Source of the DNA: Conidiobolus incongruus B7586
Lineage: Eukaryota > Entomophthoromycota > Entomophthoromycetes > Entomophthorales > Conidiobolaceae
Reading direction: 5' to 3'
Assembly: GCA_000697335.1 (NCBI GenBank)
Contig: JNEM01012319.1
Coordinates: 1 to 27,773 of the forward strand
Length of the DNA stretch: 27,773 bases
In this document: positions 11,061 to 23,476 of the stretch, one piece after another
Numbering within the stretch: the first letter of the stretch is position 1
How the letters are laid out: the number at the start of each line of letters is the position of its first letter
Notes under the pieces: model-generated
Database searches by the model: none
Seen by the model: the letters and a program-made list of their open reading frames with translations, nothing else
Told to the model about the DNA's origin: nothing
Translations under genes and position numbers: made by a program

Positions 11061-12747
11061 ATGAAGGTTATTAGACCTCAACAAAGCGTGAAATTTACCC
11101 AATTACTAGAATTATTAAAACACACAGGGTTTTTATTTCCAGCCAGTGAAATTTACGGTGGAATGCGAGGTGCTTACGACTACGGATATTTGGGCATTGA
11201 ACTCAAAAACAACCTCAAGAACAGATGGTGGAAGGATTTAGTGTACAAGCACCACTCCAATATAATGGGAATTGATACGTCCATTTTGACCAATCGAAAT
11301 GTTTTGAAAGCGAGTGGTCATTTGGATGGATTTTGTGAAAGTTGGTAGACTGTAAATTGGGTGGAATTAGATTTAGACCTGATAAAGCAGGTCCCGTTAC
11401 TGTGACTACTATCGACAAAATTAATTACATTGTTTTGACTCCTAAGGATGCCAAGTCGGTGGACGATTAGATTAATTTGATTAAATCATATATCCCAAAT
11501 GTTAAGTAGATTATCAAAAAAGGTAAGATTAGACTTCCTGTCAAAGGTGTGATAGAACCAACGGAGAGCGCTGCCGGTAAAATCAAATTTTGAAACGAGG
11601 ATGGTACCCCTATTAAATGGGAATACAATGGCTATGTTGAACCTACTACAAATTCACCATTCCTAACGCCCCTCGTAAATTCAACCTGATGTTTAAATCT
11701 TTCCAAGGTCCCGTCGACCCTATCGAACGCGCCATGGATCTTATATATGGAGAGAATTCCGACGGAAAACCATTTACCAAGGATCATGTTCGCTCATTGA
11801 TGGAGCCCTCCACAATGTTTTTACGTCTAGAAACTGCTCAAGGTATCTTTGTCAACTACCTTTATGCATTGAGGTAGGCAGGTCAAGCACTTCTATTCGG
11901 TGTAGCTCAAGTTGGTAAGTGTTATCGTAACGAATTACGAGTCGAACATACAAACTTCCGCACTCCAAAATTTGAGCATATGAAATTGGAATTTTTCGTA
12001 CATTCTAAGGAAGCACCAAAATGGTTTGACTTCTGGTCCAGATTCCGTATTGACTGGTGGCGCCAATTGGCAAACTATCCCGATGAATTCCGTACGAGGC
12101 CTCATGAAACCAAGGAACTCGCTCACTATGCCGCTGGATGTAACGACATTGAATACTTGTTTCCATGGGGATGGGGTGAACTCGAAGGTGTACCAAATCG
12201 TCAGGACTACGATTTAGAAGCTCATGCCAATATCGCCGGTCGCAAATTGGGAATAACCGACAAGAATGGAGAATACGTCACTCCCTACACTATTGAATCT
12301 AGCTCTGGCCTCAATCGAGGATGCTTGGCACTCCTTCTCGACGCTTATCACACTATGGACAATCGACCAATCCTCAAACTTCATCCAGAATTAGCTTCCA
12401 TCAAAGTCTGTGTCATTCCTTCGATCAACAAGCCATCCCTCAACCAACTGAGTCAACTCATCTACGCTCAACTCAAACAATTGGGCATTAACACCTGTCT
12501 CGAGGATGGCGGAGCCAAGGTCGGTAAAAAATACTCCCGCATGGACGAAATCGGAACACCATTCTGTGTTACTATCGACGGACAATCTACTGTGGAAGGA
12601 GGCTCAGTTACAGTCAGACATAGAGATAATAGGGAACAGATTCGCATCAGGGTTGATGACTTTGCTCAATATATTCATAATTATCTCAATCCTGAACAAA
12701 AGGATTCTTTGGTCTTCAAAAATGAAGAATGGACTACAGTCAATTAA
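11061..12747 (+). pseudogene. Bacterial-type (alpha2) glycyl-tRNA synthetase, broken copy
   Basis: Class II glycyl-tRNA synthetase of the bacterial homodimer type, not the usual fungal GRS1 type. ATG at 11061 opens a frame with FPASEIYGG and ELKNNLKNRWW (motif 1 region). At about 11341 the match moves to another frame (LVDCK, RFRPDK), and at about 11650 to a third (FNLMFKSFQGP), each as if one base had been lost. In-frame stops lie at TAG 11468, TAG 11507, TGA 11591 and TAG 11875. From 11878 to the TAA at 12745 the frame is open and well conserved: motif 2-like YRNE, ELAHYAAGCNDIEYLFPWGW, motif 3-like GLNR, and an anticodon-binding domain with YSRMDEIGTPFCVT. The normally invariant RPETAQG reads RLETAQG. 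No introns are needed, unlike its neighbours. AATAAA follows at 12761. Most likely a pseudogene; sequencing error or an expressed C-terminal fragment (from about 11980) are alternatives. Confidence 0.85.
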
Positions 12748-12871
12748 TCATAAATTATCAAATAAAACTTAGATTAATATAATATTTAAAATTCGGATAT
12801 TTTATTCAATTATAAAGATTTATGAATGAAAAAACGACAAAATTTTATTAATTCATTATTAATCACAAAAT

Positions 12872-14506
12872 TCAAGCATTGGTTTTGGGCTCTGTAGACA
12901 TGAACTTTTGTAAAATTTCGGGAGTGACTTCGGCACGTCTCTATATACATATTACTACCAACTCACAATAAATTCATAATCTTAATTACCTTTTGGAAAC
13001 CAGCAACGAATTCTTGAAGGACGGCGATACACTTTTGCTTGAGGGCACCAGTTGTTAAAGTTCCCTTCTTGTATTCCTAAATCAAAGTATTGGTTAAGTT
13101 GTTAAAGAACGATAAAATGTAAATTTACGTCGTAAATACGCTTCAATTCTTCGTCGTCTTCGAGGAAGAAGCTGAGGTATTGGTAACTGACGTCAACGTC
13201 GGGATTACCACCGTATTTGGCGTGAGTTTCCAAATCGACACCACCACCCGAGAAGGCGTAACGATTAATCTAAATCAAACAATAGTGAGAGCGCTGAATT
13301 AATTAAAATTGTAAAATTAGTTACCTTGTTCTTGATTTGGTTGGGAGTATCGTTCATGAAGATGGCACTGCTATCGACACTAGCACTCATCTTTGTGTGG
13401 GGACCTTGGAGTGCAGGGAAGAACTTGGAGTGGATAAGGGCGGGTTTAGGGTACTTGAGCTTGTTAGCGACATCTCTGGTCAAACGGAAGTAAGGATCCT
13501 GGTCAATAGCGCAAGGAATAAGACATGGAATATCAGATTTGGTGCCAAAAAGATGGGGGAAGGAGTTGGAGAAGGAGGGTGCAGCTTGAATGGAGACAAA
13601 GTGAAGTTTACCAATGTTATCACTATATAAAAACAAAGTTAATAAAAAATATATATAACATCAAATATATCAATTACGAGTCACCAAATCCAAAGGTTGC
13701 TTTAGAAGCTGAACAAGTAATAGTTCTAGAGATCTTCAACACATTACGATAGAAAGCACCTCTATAAATAGAAAAATTGGCATTTAGTAAGTATCATCTT
13801 TCTCAACAAAATTCAAACCTACCCAACGAAATCAATGTTGCTGAAAATGAAAGTCTTTTCGGGATCGAATCCAACGGCAATAATGTCTTTGGCATTTTCA
13901 TAAGCGAATCCGTTGCATTGTTCCAATTTCAAGTTGGATTTGAATAAAAATTTTTCGTCATCGGTTAATTGGATAACGAGAGGTACATTAAAAACATCTT
14001 GTAGCCATCTAAGAGTCGATAAGTATATAAATAATTGGTGAATAAATGGATAAAATTACTTGCAGAAGACGAAAGGAATCATATGACCCAAATGCATAGA
14101 GTCTGAGGAGGGACCTCTACCAGTGTACAAGAAGAAGGGCTTTTTCTTTTCGTAACGGTCCAAAATTAAGTTGAAATCTCTATTTTAAATTTTAATAATA
14201 AATATCTTGTTAAATGAGCTAATTATAAATTTACCTATGGGAAAAAAACATGCCTCTACGTAACAAAATATGAGGCTTTCTACCGGTTAGTTTTTCGAAT
14301 CGTTCCAAAACAGCTTCGTCGACGTGACGAGTGCCAAATTGGTTGATCAATTTATCGTAATCAATCTCTTGTTGCTTACCGTCTACAACGGCACCTTCAA
14401 CTTCCCAAGGGGTCACGGTTTGTTCTTGGGACTTGGGAACTTCGGGTTGTTTAGAAGTTTCGTCAATTTTTAAATTATCAATTTTAGGTAATGATGGATC
14501 AGTCAT
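12872..14506 (-). CDS. WRS1: Cytoplasmic tryptophanyl-tRNA synthetase, 8 exons
   Basis: Charges tRNA-Trp with tryptophan in the cytosol; class Ic synthetase. Exons on the minus strand: 14506-14235, 14179-14060, 14008-13823, 13761-13678, 13622-13325, 13269-13129, 13076-12990, 12940-12872, all GT-AG with consistent phases; 418 residues, close to yeast Wrs1. Residues 1-45 are a polar eukaryotic extension. The HIGH-equivalent is HLGH at 120-123 inside [21 protein letters not shown] follows; [13 protein letters not shown] lies at 259-271; the KMSKS-equivalent is KMSAS at 298-302, the form usual in eukaryotic TrpRS. The stop is TGA, with AATAAA on the minus strand 23-28 bases beyond it. It converges on the broken GlyRS copy with only about 125 bases between stop codons. 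Intact throughout. Confidence 0.96.
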
Positions 14507-17500
14507 TTGGGAACTATGAAATGTACAAAATTAATGTTAGGTTCATAAATCACATTAAGTAGTATGAAAGAAATATAGATATCGAGTATAAAAATAGTGG
14601 TTCTATTTAGTTTATTCATATTAAAGTGTTACCTATTGATTATTAATAAAACAATATCACAACTATTTGGACCATGTAATCTATTTATAATATTTGCAAT
14701 TCCCATTTTATGGGATATTCTCTAATTTTGGTCAGGTGATACTGTCCCAACTCCATCTATTTGTTATCCATTTTCAAAGAAATGAGATCTTATTCTATAG
14801 ATATTGAACGAATCTTCAGGATAGGATTGGGAATTACCTAAAGAAGCATTAGCGATCGGTGATTCCAATACTAACAATCAGATATATTAAAGGATTTTTA
14901 CAAAATTACACAATTAGATTTGCAATTTCTTATTCGTAATGAATCGTTTCTATGGCTTCCAAATATTAATAAGTTAAATTGAAATTTTTTAATAGGAGCT
15001 TTTGGAACCTATTAAATATATATTATTCACACAATTTACGAATCTGAATTATGAGTCTCCATATGCTATTGAATTCATAGATTATTATTATTTTTGAAAA
15101 TATTCTCTTGTAAGTTATATAAAATATATCAAAAAGGACAAAATTAAAAGATTATGAAAGAGAACACACCACAAAATATGGTCATTGATCGACTTCCCAT
15201 TCTTTATAGCTAATTCTAAATAAAATATTAAGTCGATATGATAAGAAAGAAGGAGCAATATTAATTCCTCTAAAAATAATCAATTTGTATCCCAAGTATA
15301 TTCCTTTTCCTTTAATATACATTAATCAGAAGATCAAGTATGATCTGAGATCTTAGATTTGATTACGATTAAATATATATACATATATTCTAGTAAAATA
15401 CATGATCACCAATAAAGTCTAACCCCAAGTTTATTTAGTAAAGAGCTTTTGTTCCAAAATAGTTCGAAATAAGGTATTATTATTTTGATTAAAATAGACA
15501 AAATTAGTGATACAGAGGTTGATATTATTCATAATATCCCGATTTGGTAAAAATTTAATTAAAATCAATAAAGATATTCCATATTTTAATATTATTTACC
15601 TAATATGTCAAAAGAATAAACTCCATTATACTCTCAAATTGTCCTATCTATATTAATATTGGACTATTTATTTGGAGAAATAGTATATGTGAATTCAATA
15701 AATAAAATTTTTAATTTGTCGTCAATAGAATATATTTGCCACTGTGAACATTTATATATATGATAAGGTGTTAAAATTTTAATTAAAGGTATATCTTAAC
15801 CATATTTATAACTCATAACTAGATTTTATCATTATTTATTAAAATATATTATTTATCAATTAGATTATAAAACAAGGATGTTTGATAATTATATACAATC
15901 TAATCTAAATGAATAAAGTTTGAATTTATAAATTAAAGCGGTATATAAATTTTAAAAGTATAATATAATAAAAATATATTATATATTAAAATTGTATTTG
16001 AGGAGTTCAATGTGCATTATTTATCCAAATACAAGTATTCATATCCCATAATAAGCCAAATTAATATATAATATCCAAATGCGAGTTGATTAAATTAGCA
16101 AACTTAAATAGCAATATAACCAAAAAAGAGATAAATATCCAAATATAAAAAACTTATATATTATATTATAATTCAACCATAAAATATTATTGATCAATTA
16201 TGAATAATTAGAAAAATAATAAAAATTCAAAAGTAAAAAAAGGAATATAACCAATATACTATTATTTTAATTTATATTCGATAAATACTTGGTAAGCATA
16301 ATATCTATATATATTACTGTCTTTGACTCATATAGTTTATTCCAAACTATAAATTATTTTTGGTTTACACTCATATTGTCATCAATTAAGGTACTATAAA
16401 AATTTCAAATTTCAAATTTACACTTTATATAAGAAGATATCATTATATTTACTTCGTTTTATCAAGTTATATGATATAATTAGATTTCAATTATATTCAA
16501 GTAGGATTTGTAATTTGACTTGGAATCTATATATCATATAGAATATTCAAATTTGGGAAAAATAATATGGCATTAAAAATATAAAATTCACCACTTGAAT
16601 AGCCTTACTATTTAATTTAAATACTGATTTTATAAATCTAGTTGTTATTTGTTTCTTTAATATATTCACCAAATTAAAACTCAACTTATTATTAGATTTT
16701 TAATATGTGTACTAAATATATTTATTACTGATGTCAACTAGACTAATAGCATCTTATTGATATTGCCAGACATTCTTATTGATCAAAATATTTATCATTT
16801 TAAATTAATCGATGATATACTACTTAATATTAACTAATTCTAGCCATTTATATTCTAGGATGTAAAATTTAATGAATATATTAAATAGATTTTGAGTAGT
16901 ATTGATTTAATGTATAACAGTTATGATATAAAACAACATTAGCAGCACTAATTTTTGTCTCAAAACTATGTTTTTTTGTTAATTTATTTTATAATTAAAA
17001 AAAGTTAGTTTTACATTTTACATTAGTAAAGTTCTGCCCCCTAAGTTAATTCTCATCAAATATGAAGTGCTTTTTTATTAGATGAATTTAGTTTCAATTT
17101 GATTAAGATGCTTTCTAAAATCAAAATGATAGATTGAATAGTTTAGTCCAAGCTGATCATGATTAGGTTATATAAAATCTATACAAATATTCTCTTAGCC
17201 TACTATTGATTAATGAATTGTATGTTTCTATTTGTTTTAAAATATAACACGATAGATTGAAATTCATTATAGTTCACAGATTCTAAATTGTTTATGAAAG
17301 ATTTGCTCAAATTATTTGCAAAATATTGCCTAAAAATAATAATTAAAACTTTTACAACGAATGCACCAGTCAACTTTATTTAAGTTTGTCTGGATAATAC
17401 TAATGAAACAATTCCTGACTCATCAATCAAACCCATTAATTAGTTAATAATAACAATTAAAAATAAAAATTATTTTAAAATCGATTTTATTTAAGGAAGA

Positions 17501-17640
17501 AAAAATTTATAATATATTCAACCATAGTAATTTAGACGATTAATACTTTAAGAGTTAGCATGTTATCTTAATAATGCGAATAGTGTCTTACACTGAACGT
17601 TTTTAGTGAAATCAATGACATTGATATGAATATATTTGGG
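14507..17640. other. AT-rich intergenic DNA, no gene seen
   Basis: Upstream of the minus-strand tryptophanyl-tRNA synthetase, so its promoter is expected near 14510-14700. 14690-15350 is less AT-biased than the rest and contains short open stretches on both strands, but none longer than a few tens of codons and none recognised. The remainder is AT-rich with stops in all frames. Confidence 0.55.
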
Positions 17641-19270
17641 ATAATTTCTTGCTACAGGTTTTCAATATTAAATCTCTATACTCCATAGCATTTTATGAAG
17701 ATTGTGATTTAATACTTGGATTCAATTGCCAATGTAGAGCTCTCTAATGAATTTCAGTTAATTACTTGATTGAAAGGGCTGATTCACCTTTTTATTAATA
17801 CTGCCAAAACTTTTCACATCATATATTTAAATTTTCTTAGCCTAATATATATACACTTCCTTTCAAAACTATTATTAATAATATATGAAACAATCATATA
17901 AAGTCAATATTACTTAAATTGACTCGTTTCAATACAAGTATTATTTAAAGATTAAAGAAACAATAACTTGTTTATAGTATGAAAAAAGTATGATGATTGA
18001 ACCTTAAACCATCTTAACCCTCAGACAAATCAATTCTCAATATTCTTACCCTTCCCTCCTAGTAATCCTAATCATGAAATTCTTTTTTTTGATTCTTTTC
18101 CCATTAATTACCATGTTATAACAGTGGGATTTGAAACTTATTGAGTACTACCATGAAGTAATCACATACCCAATACCCAAATATTATACTACTAATTATT
18201 AACAGATACTTATTAGAATTAAATTAGCTAATTAAATTTAACTACATTCGTCGACTGAACTCTTTTTGGTCCAATATGTCTTTACTCAATGCATTGTTAT
18301 ATAAATTCAGTTTCCTTCAAATAATATTTTCATTTTCTTTTATTTTAATCGATTGAAGTTATGTATCAAGGGTTAAACTTTCAAAAATTATCTTGCTAAC
18401 CAAGAAATTTGTTAAATAGTCAAATGAATTTGACAACAAAATTCGCACTAAATTCCAGTGCAGTGTTGAAATTGCCCTTGTTAGAGTTAAGCAGCCATTA
18501 AGCATGCTGCTCAGTCCTTGCAGTAAGCCATTGCGAAGTTTAATCAATTTGATAAAAAGATGACTCCTAAGTATGTGCGCAAACGCAATTATTGTCTTTT
18601 ATCAAATCGAAAGGAAGATGGCTTTATTAACTAACTGTTATCAAAATATATTTCTTGAGTTGTTTAACAAAATACTTATTCAAAAGAAGATGAGCTCGAT
18701 GAAAAGTTCAGGATCAAACTTGATCTTCAGAGAATTCTCGTGCTAGGCTGTATCCAGAGGGACTCCAATCTATCCTTTACTGGTTTCAAAAATTCTATTC
18801 GTAACATTTTGAATGAATCCAAGCTTATCTCTTCTCTATCCACTTTGATTACCCCTTTTAAACCTATTTCAATGGCCGCTGATTCTTCTCTTTCCAGTTT
18901 TGGATCTGTCATTCCTGCACCCACTACTTCCATGTATGATCCTACCTTGATCCCAACTAGCTCATATACTCCCGGCTATGCAGTTAGGATTCGTTTATCC
19001 ATTGACTCTGGTATTGAACATTCACTATATATGTTTTGATCTGTTCGAGTATACCCTCCTCTCCTCCCAAGCTCAAGCTATCTATTAAAGTGAGGGTTCT
19101 AATTCCATCAAACCCATTAAATACTTCCAATAAAACACATACCAATAGTCATACATCTGTAGAAACACCTTCTTCATCTTCAGAGGAAGCTTCATCTCAA
19201 TCGAGATCCACCTCTCCCAACTCCTCTCAAATCACAAACCTCTGAGCCCAGGAACCAAAAGATATTCTCT
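17640..19270 (+). repeat. Left copy of a diverged direct segmental duplication
   Basis: Colinear with about 22595-24090, offset about 4.8-4.95 kb. Anchors: GATTGT-xx-TTTAATACTTG at about 17700 and 22648; CTTCAAATAATATT at about 18316 and 23139; CAGAGGAAGCTTCATCT, 17 bases exact, at 19181-19197 and 24000-24016; and a GCxCAGGAACCA match near 19245 and 24074. Between anchors the two copies carry many substitutions and small indels. The duplication includes the upstream flank as well as the 5' third of a gene. Confidence 0.8.
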
Positions 19271-19716
19271 CAGCTAATTCCAAACCAGACCTAGTGACTG
19301 ATAAGCCTGTTCAATACAAAGCTGAGATTTTGACTGATAATTCTACTGCGATGATTCATACTGCCACAGTATTTTAGCACCAACCTTGTTAACAGCTTGA
19401 TCTAGTCAATGATATGCTTATTGAATACCAATCTGAGGCTATGGCTTATAAAACGATCTAAGAGTTTATAACTTTCTTGGAATCTAAAGTTCAACTGGCC
19501 AATAGGCCTAACTCAACCAGTGATATGATGCTCAAGGGATTTATTAAGGAGTTGGCCATTAAATTTAATAAAAAGGATGAATTATTAATGCAAGCCAAAA
19601 GTCAGCTTCTTCGGGATCGTGAGTTAAAAGAGGAAAAATCCATCTAATATCAAGTTACCAAATAGCCAAAAGCCTCAAAATCAAGATTCAAGCTCTCAGA
19701 TTTGCTAAATTAGAAG
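18668..19716 (+). pseudogene. Decayed paralogue of the 891-residue Ser-rich gene
   Basis: From 18668 the frame reads DELDEKFRIKLDLQRILVL, matching KLDDKLKFKLDPKRIIVLD near the start of the intact gene at 23477. It continues Ser/Pro-rich to TGA at 19037. A second frame then carries the match on: SSSSEEASSQS parallels SPEEASSNS, and AQEPKD-SKPDL parallels AQEPRD-KSDL. This frame stays coding-like to about 19710 with stops at TGA 19243, TAG 19375, TAA 19390, TAA 19459, TAA 19645, TAG 19663 and TAG 19711. The part from about 19300 has a helical, possibly coiled-coil character (FITFLESKVQL, IKELAIKFNKKDELLMQAK) with no obvious counterpart in the intact gene. Function unknown. No start codon is evident, so the true 5' end is unclear. 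Confidence 0.8.
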
Positions 19717-22594
19717 TAATTGGAAGTCCTAATATAAAAATGGCTCCATAATAGATTTTCTCTATATAATTAAGTAAATTATTGTCTTCAATTTGGTGCA
19801 ATGACCCAGTTTCTAGAATATTGACTTCTAATTTAGAGTTTCTAGGTTTAATCTCTCTAGTATGCAAAAAAGTTTCATTGTTTTCCACCAATAATTATAT
19901 TGTTTATTCAGAAATTTGTCTTGGAATGTTCACTGAGAGTTTAATTCAGTTATTTATGTTTTTGATGAAATATTATACCATTATAAACATAATAAATCTT
20001 TTCAAAAATTATCGCTATATATTATATTATTTAATCGACAGATATATTTGTATGAATTTCATACAATTTCATAATATCCTATTATATTTATTATATAACA
20101 ACGAATTGATTGAAAATAAATTTAATATCAAATAGCATTTATTCTTTCTCAACACGCTGAACTCTTGAAAAATCGGTTAATATATTGATTTCATATTGAT
20201 GAATATCTATGTTATATAGTCAAACTATTCACATAATCGTCTATCCAATTACAACTTTGCTCATTTGTTTATTTTTATATAATAATTAAAACTCCATTCC
20301 GTGATTACATGTGATTAATTTGATTAATTTTACAAAATTCATAAAATACTTATTGATTGAATACAATTAATTAATAATTGTTAAATTCATCATATTATAA
20401 ACTAAATATTAATCATATAATTATCTTGTTTAAATCAAAATTCATATGAAATTTTACTTCTAATCCCGAGTATTCTAATCCCATCATAACCAAATAGTAA
20501 TTTTATCATTTTATTTTTATGTATTATATTATTCATTCTTTATCAATCTGCATTAACTTATTTGAATATTTTAAATATTTAAATATATTCAATATTATAT
20601 TGAAAATGGGGAAATTTTATTGAATTATAATAATAATAATAATTTAACATTAATCAATCTATTCATATCAACAATATAATTGTTCTAAATTATCTGAATA
20701 AATTTAATATTTATAATTGATTATATATTTGGTTTTATATGCTTTTAGATAAGTGCTGCTTCAATATGAAATGACATCAAAAATATATAAATTTTCATAT
20801 TAAATATATGATGAAATTACAGCAATATGCAATATATAAAACTCAATAAATGAATTTAATATATAATGTATTTATAAATTGAACATTAGAAAATTACTCT
20901 CTCAAATTTATATATTCCAAAACATCAATAATGAATTTTAGTTTCTTTTAATATTATATAAAGGTTTGAATATGATTTAGATTAATCAAAATATCTAATC
21001 ATCATTGATTCATATAAATTTTATCAAAAATATAAATTATTATAATATCACATTTAAATAAATTAATCATTTATTATTAATTTTAAACTTTGATATTATT
21101 CCAAAATAAGTTAATTTAGAATTAGATAAATCAATCAATTGTTCATGTAATTTATGAAATTGATGTGAAACTTATATATAAATTTCCCATAATATGGATG
21201 ATATTTAACGTAATATACAAATGTGAATGCTTCAAACTGGAAATAATATTAAGTACATATTTCACAAGTAGTATTTTAACAATAAAAATATAATACACCA
21301 ATTATCAATTATTTAATTCAAAATTCAAAAATATATTTACTGAGTAAATGCATGAATAATAAAAATAATCGAAATACAAATAATGAAAAATATGATAAAG
21401 ATACTATTAATTTTTATAACTTCATCATAGTATTTAATAAAAATACTATATATATCGTTGAATATCTAATGAATTTTGTGTCTATTACGTTGCTAATAAC
21501 GTACAAATTAAGATGTGAAGTTGATTAAGGTAAATATTTAATTCATTTTTTTGAATTTGTTGAAATTTAGATGCAATTACCTTTCTATATCAGTATTTCT
21601 CTAGTCAAACTATAAGGTAATAGCAAAATAATTTTAATATTCCAGTCTTGGCTTATATTCAAATATTTTATCAATATAAAAATATCAAAAGAATGTGAAG
21701 TGTATGTTTTCAAAAATTGACACTGTTTTATTTCTATTAAAATAAAATTAGCTATATTTAAATTGAAAATAGGATAAATAATAATGTAACAATGATCAGC
21801 TCATAAGGAAACAGTATATACAATCAAATATCACAAATTTTTATATAACATTTACAATTTAACATTAATATCTCGAATATTAAAGCTCCAATGATATTAA
21901 TAAAACTTCACAATATTAAACTCGAGCAAAAAATTGATACAATGTTTTAAAGAATTGAAGGTCAATAATTAACATATAATATTCAACTTTTTCAATGGCC
22001 TATATAAATTAGGTGAGTTTTATCTTTTCGGCTATTTCGATTCGTTCATTTTCATTCAATCACCATGTCTAATGGTTTCAAATTAAAATATTATCATTCT
22101 TTTATATCGTCTAAGCATCGTAGTAATATTAATAATGAATAAAAAGCTTTAGTAAAATGAAATCTGTAATAAAATTAACATCACAACAATAATGATTTTA
22201 TCATACGACAGCGATCACCATCATCTATATGTAAATTCATTTTGATTTATATGCACCTTATTCAAATCACAATTACTGATACTTGCTATTATAAAATTAT
22301 TGATTTCACTTTATTAAATTACTCCAATAATATAAACACTTTTATAACTTGTTCATTAATCTATTATGACTCTTTTCAGGTATGTTCAATTTTATTCAAT
22401 TTATTAAGTTTTAAGAAAAATTATTATAAATATTATTTAAATAATATTATATCATTGATAACAGATTTAGTTGTAATCCAACTAAATTATTGATTATTTC
22501 TATCAGCCCGGAAAGCGATCTCAATTCTTAATTAAATATCATATTTTTATTTTAATGGTAAATTAAATGTCGTTAAACGAATCTATATGACAGA
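19717..22594. other. AT-rich intergenic DNA, no supported gene
   Basis: Open frames at 19782-20135 (plus) and 22242-22493 (plus) are Ile/Tyr/Leu/Asn-rich and typical of chance frames in AT-rich DNA. A 25-codon frame at 22064-22141 begins in a good context (caccATGtct) but leads nowhere I can follow by splicing. No repeats or RNA genes were recognised. Confidence 0.5.
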
Positions 22595-22798
22595 TTTCCT
22601 TCCAATCATATTTAAATATCTAGCTCTAAATCCCACGCTCCTTTAGATTGTAGTTTAATACTTGAATTTACTTCCTATCTTAGAGGCAAACAATTATTTT
22701 CAACCACATTACTGAAGAGCCTCAATCAAATATTTATTATTACTCTCAAAGTATTCCACTCAATACATTTATATCTACTTAGCCCAAAATATAATCAA

Positions 22799-22841
22799 CC
22801 CTTCCTGTGGAAGCGGTGCTGTGAACAGAATCAGGAAAGGG
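22799..22841. other. GC-rich imperfect hairpin
   Basis: CCCTTCCTG at 22799-22807 can pair with CAGGAAAGGG at 22832-22841, a 9-bp stem with one bulged A and a 24-base loop. It stands out because the surrounding DNA is strongly AT-rich. No known RNA family was recognised. Confidence 0.45.
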
Positions 22842-23306
22842 AATAACTTGTGATATTGAGCTATAAAAAGATTTAAAACGGAATTTTATTGATTATGCCA
22901 AATAGCACAGATGACTCAAATCAGAGTGATGATCTGATAAATCATCTAAATTCGGGGCTTTTATAAACTAGATTGGATGAAGTGATTTAAGAGTTACTGC
23001 AGTGGCTTGGCTGAATAACTAATCAACGAATGAAGAGTAAGTGATCTTGTATGCGAAGGGAGAATGGTCATTACATTGAGTTGATGCAAACATAGTAGAT
23101 GAGAGTAGAGGCATCTGTCTCGTGATAGTATGCACCCCCTTCAAATAATATTATTAAATACAATTAAAAAAATCAATTAGAATTCTTATTAACTTCATCT
23201 ATTTAAATGAAAGTATAGATCAAAGATATCAGGAACCATACCACATTCAATTATAAAAAATTTTATTCTATAAAATTTACCATTTATTAGCTCTATATTA
23301 ATAATC

Positions 23307-23411
23307 ATCCCTCATTCTCCCTCCCTCCCCATTCTTAACCAAATTCAAATCTTTTAATTCGTTAGACTTTCTTTGATCCAAATCGATTCTACTCAACAGA
23401 TAGGTATAAAA
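23307..23411 (+). promoter_or_regulatory. Possible core promoter of the 891-residue gene
   Basis: A pyrimidine-rich tract (CATCCCTCATTCTCCCTCCC, from about 23307 to 23335) is followed by TATAAAA at 23405-23411, 66 bases before the ATG at 23477. The combination is compatible with a fungal promoter, but the motifs are common and unproven here. Confidence 0.3.
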
Positions 23412-23476
23412 CCACACTCCTCCTCAGGTAAAAATCAACCTTTCTTTTGATTTAATTCATTGGAAACCTTTTACTC

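Noticed and set aside
11459-11509. A 51-nt GT-AG intron in the GlyRS copy that would remove the stops at 11468 and 11507
   Set aside because: Length is right, but the donor GTGGAC is unlike every other donor here (all GTA), the sequence reads as coding (IPNVK), and two frame changes and two further stops would remain.
13337-13752. Plus-strand open frames within the TrpRS gene, and similar opposite-strand frames in SUV3 and GlyRS
   Set aside because: They are mirror frames of well-supported coding sequence on the other strand or in another frame.
6184-19716. Reassigned genetic code with TAA/TAG read as Gln
   Set aside because: The intact exons of the kinase, SUV3, TrpRS and the 891-residue gene contain many Gln residues coded only by CAA/CAG and no in-frame TAA/TAG; kinase and SUV3 end naturally at TAA. 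The stops occur only in decayed or duplicated sequences, and in the mariner several stand at Trp positions.
19782-20135. 117-codon open frame on the plus strand
   Set aside because: Composition (Ile, Tyr, Leu, Asn, Phe) is that of random AT-rich frames, with no recognisable domain.
22064-22141. Small 25-codon gene with a good start context
   Set aside because: Too short, no domain, and no convincing splice to a further exon in AT-rich sequence.
22900-22950. C/D-box snoRNA suggested by GTGATGA and CTGA motifs
   Set aside because: The boxes are only a few bases apart and there is no terminal stem.
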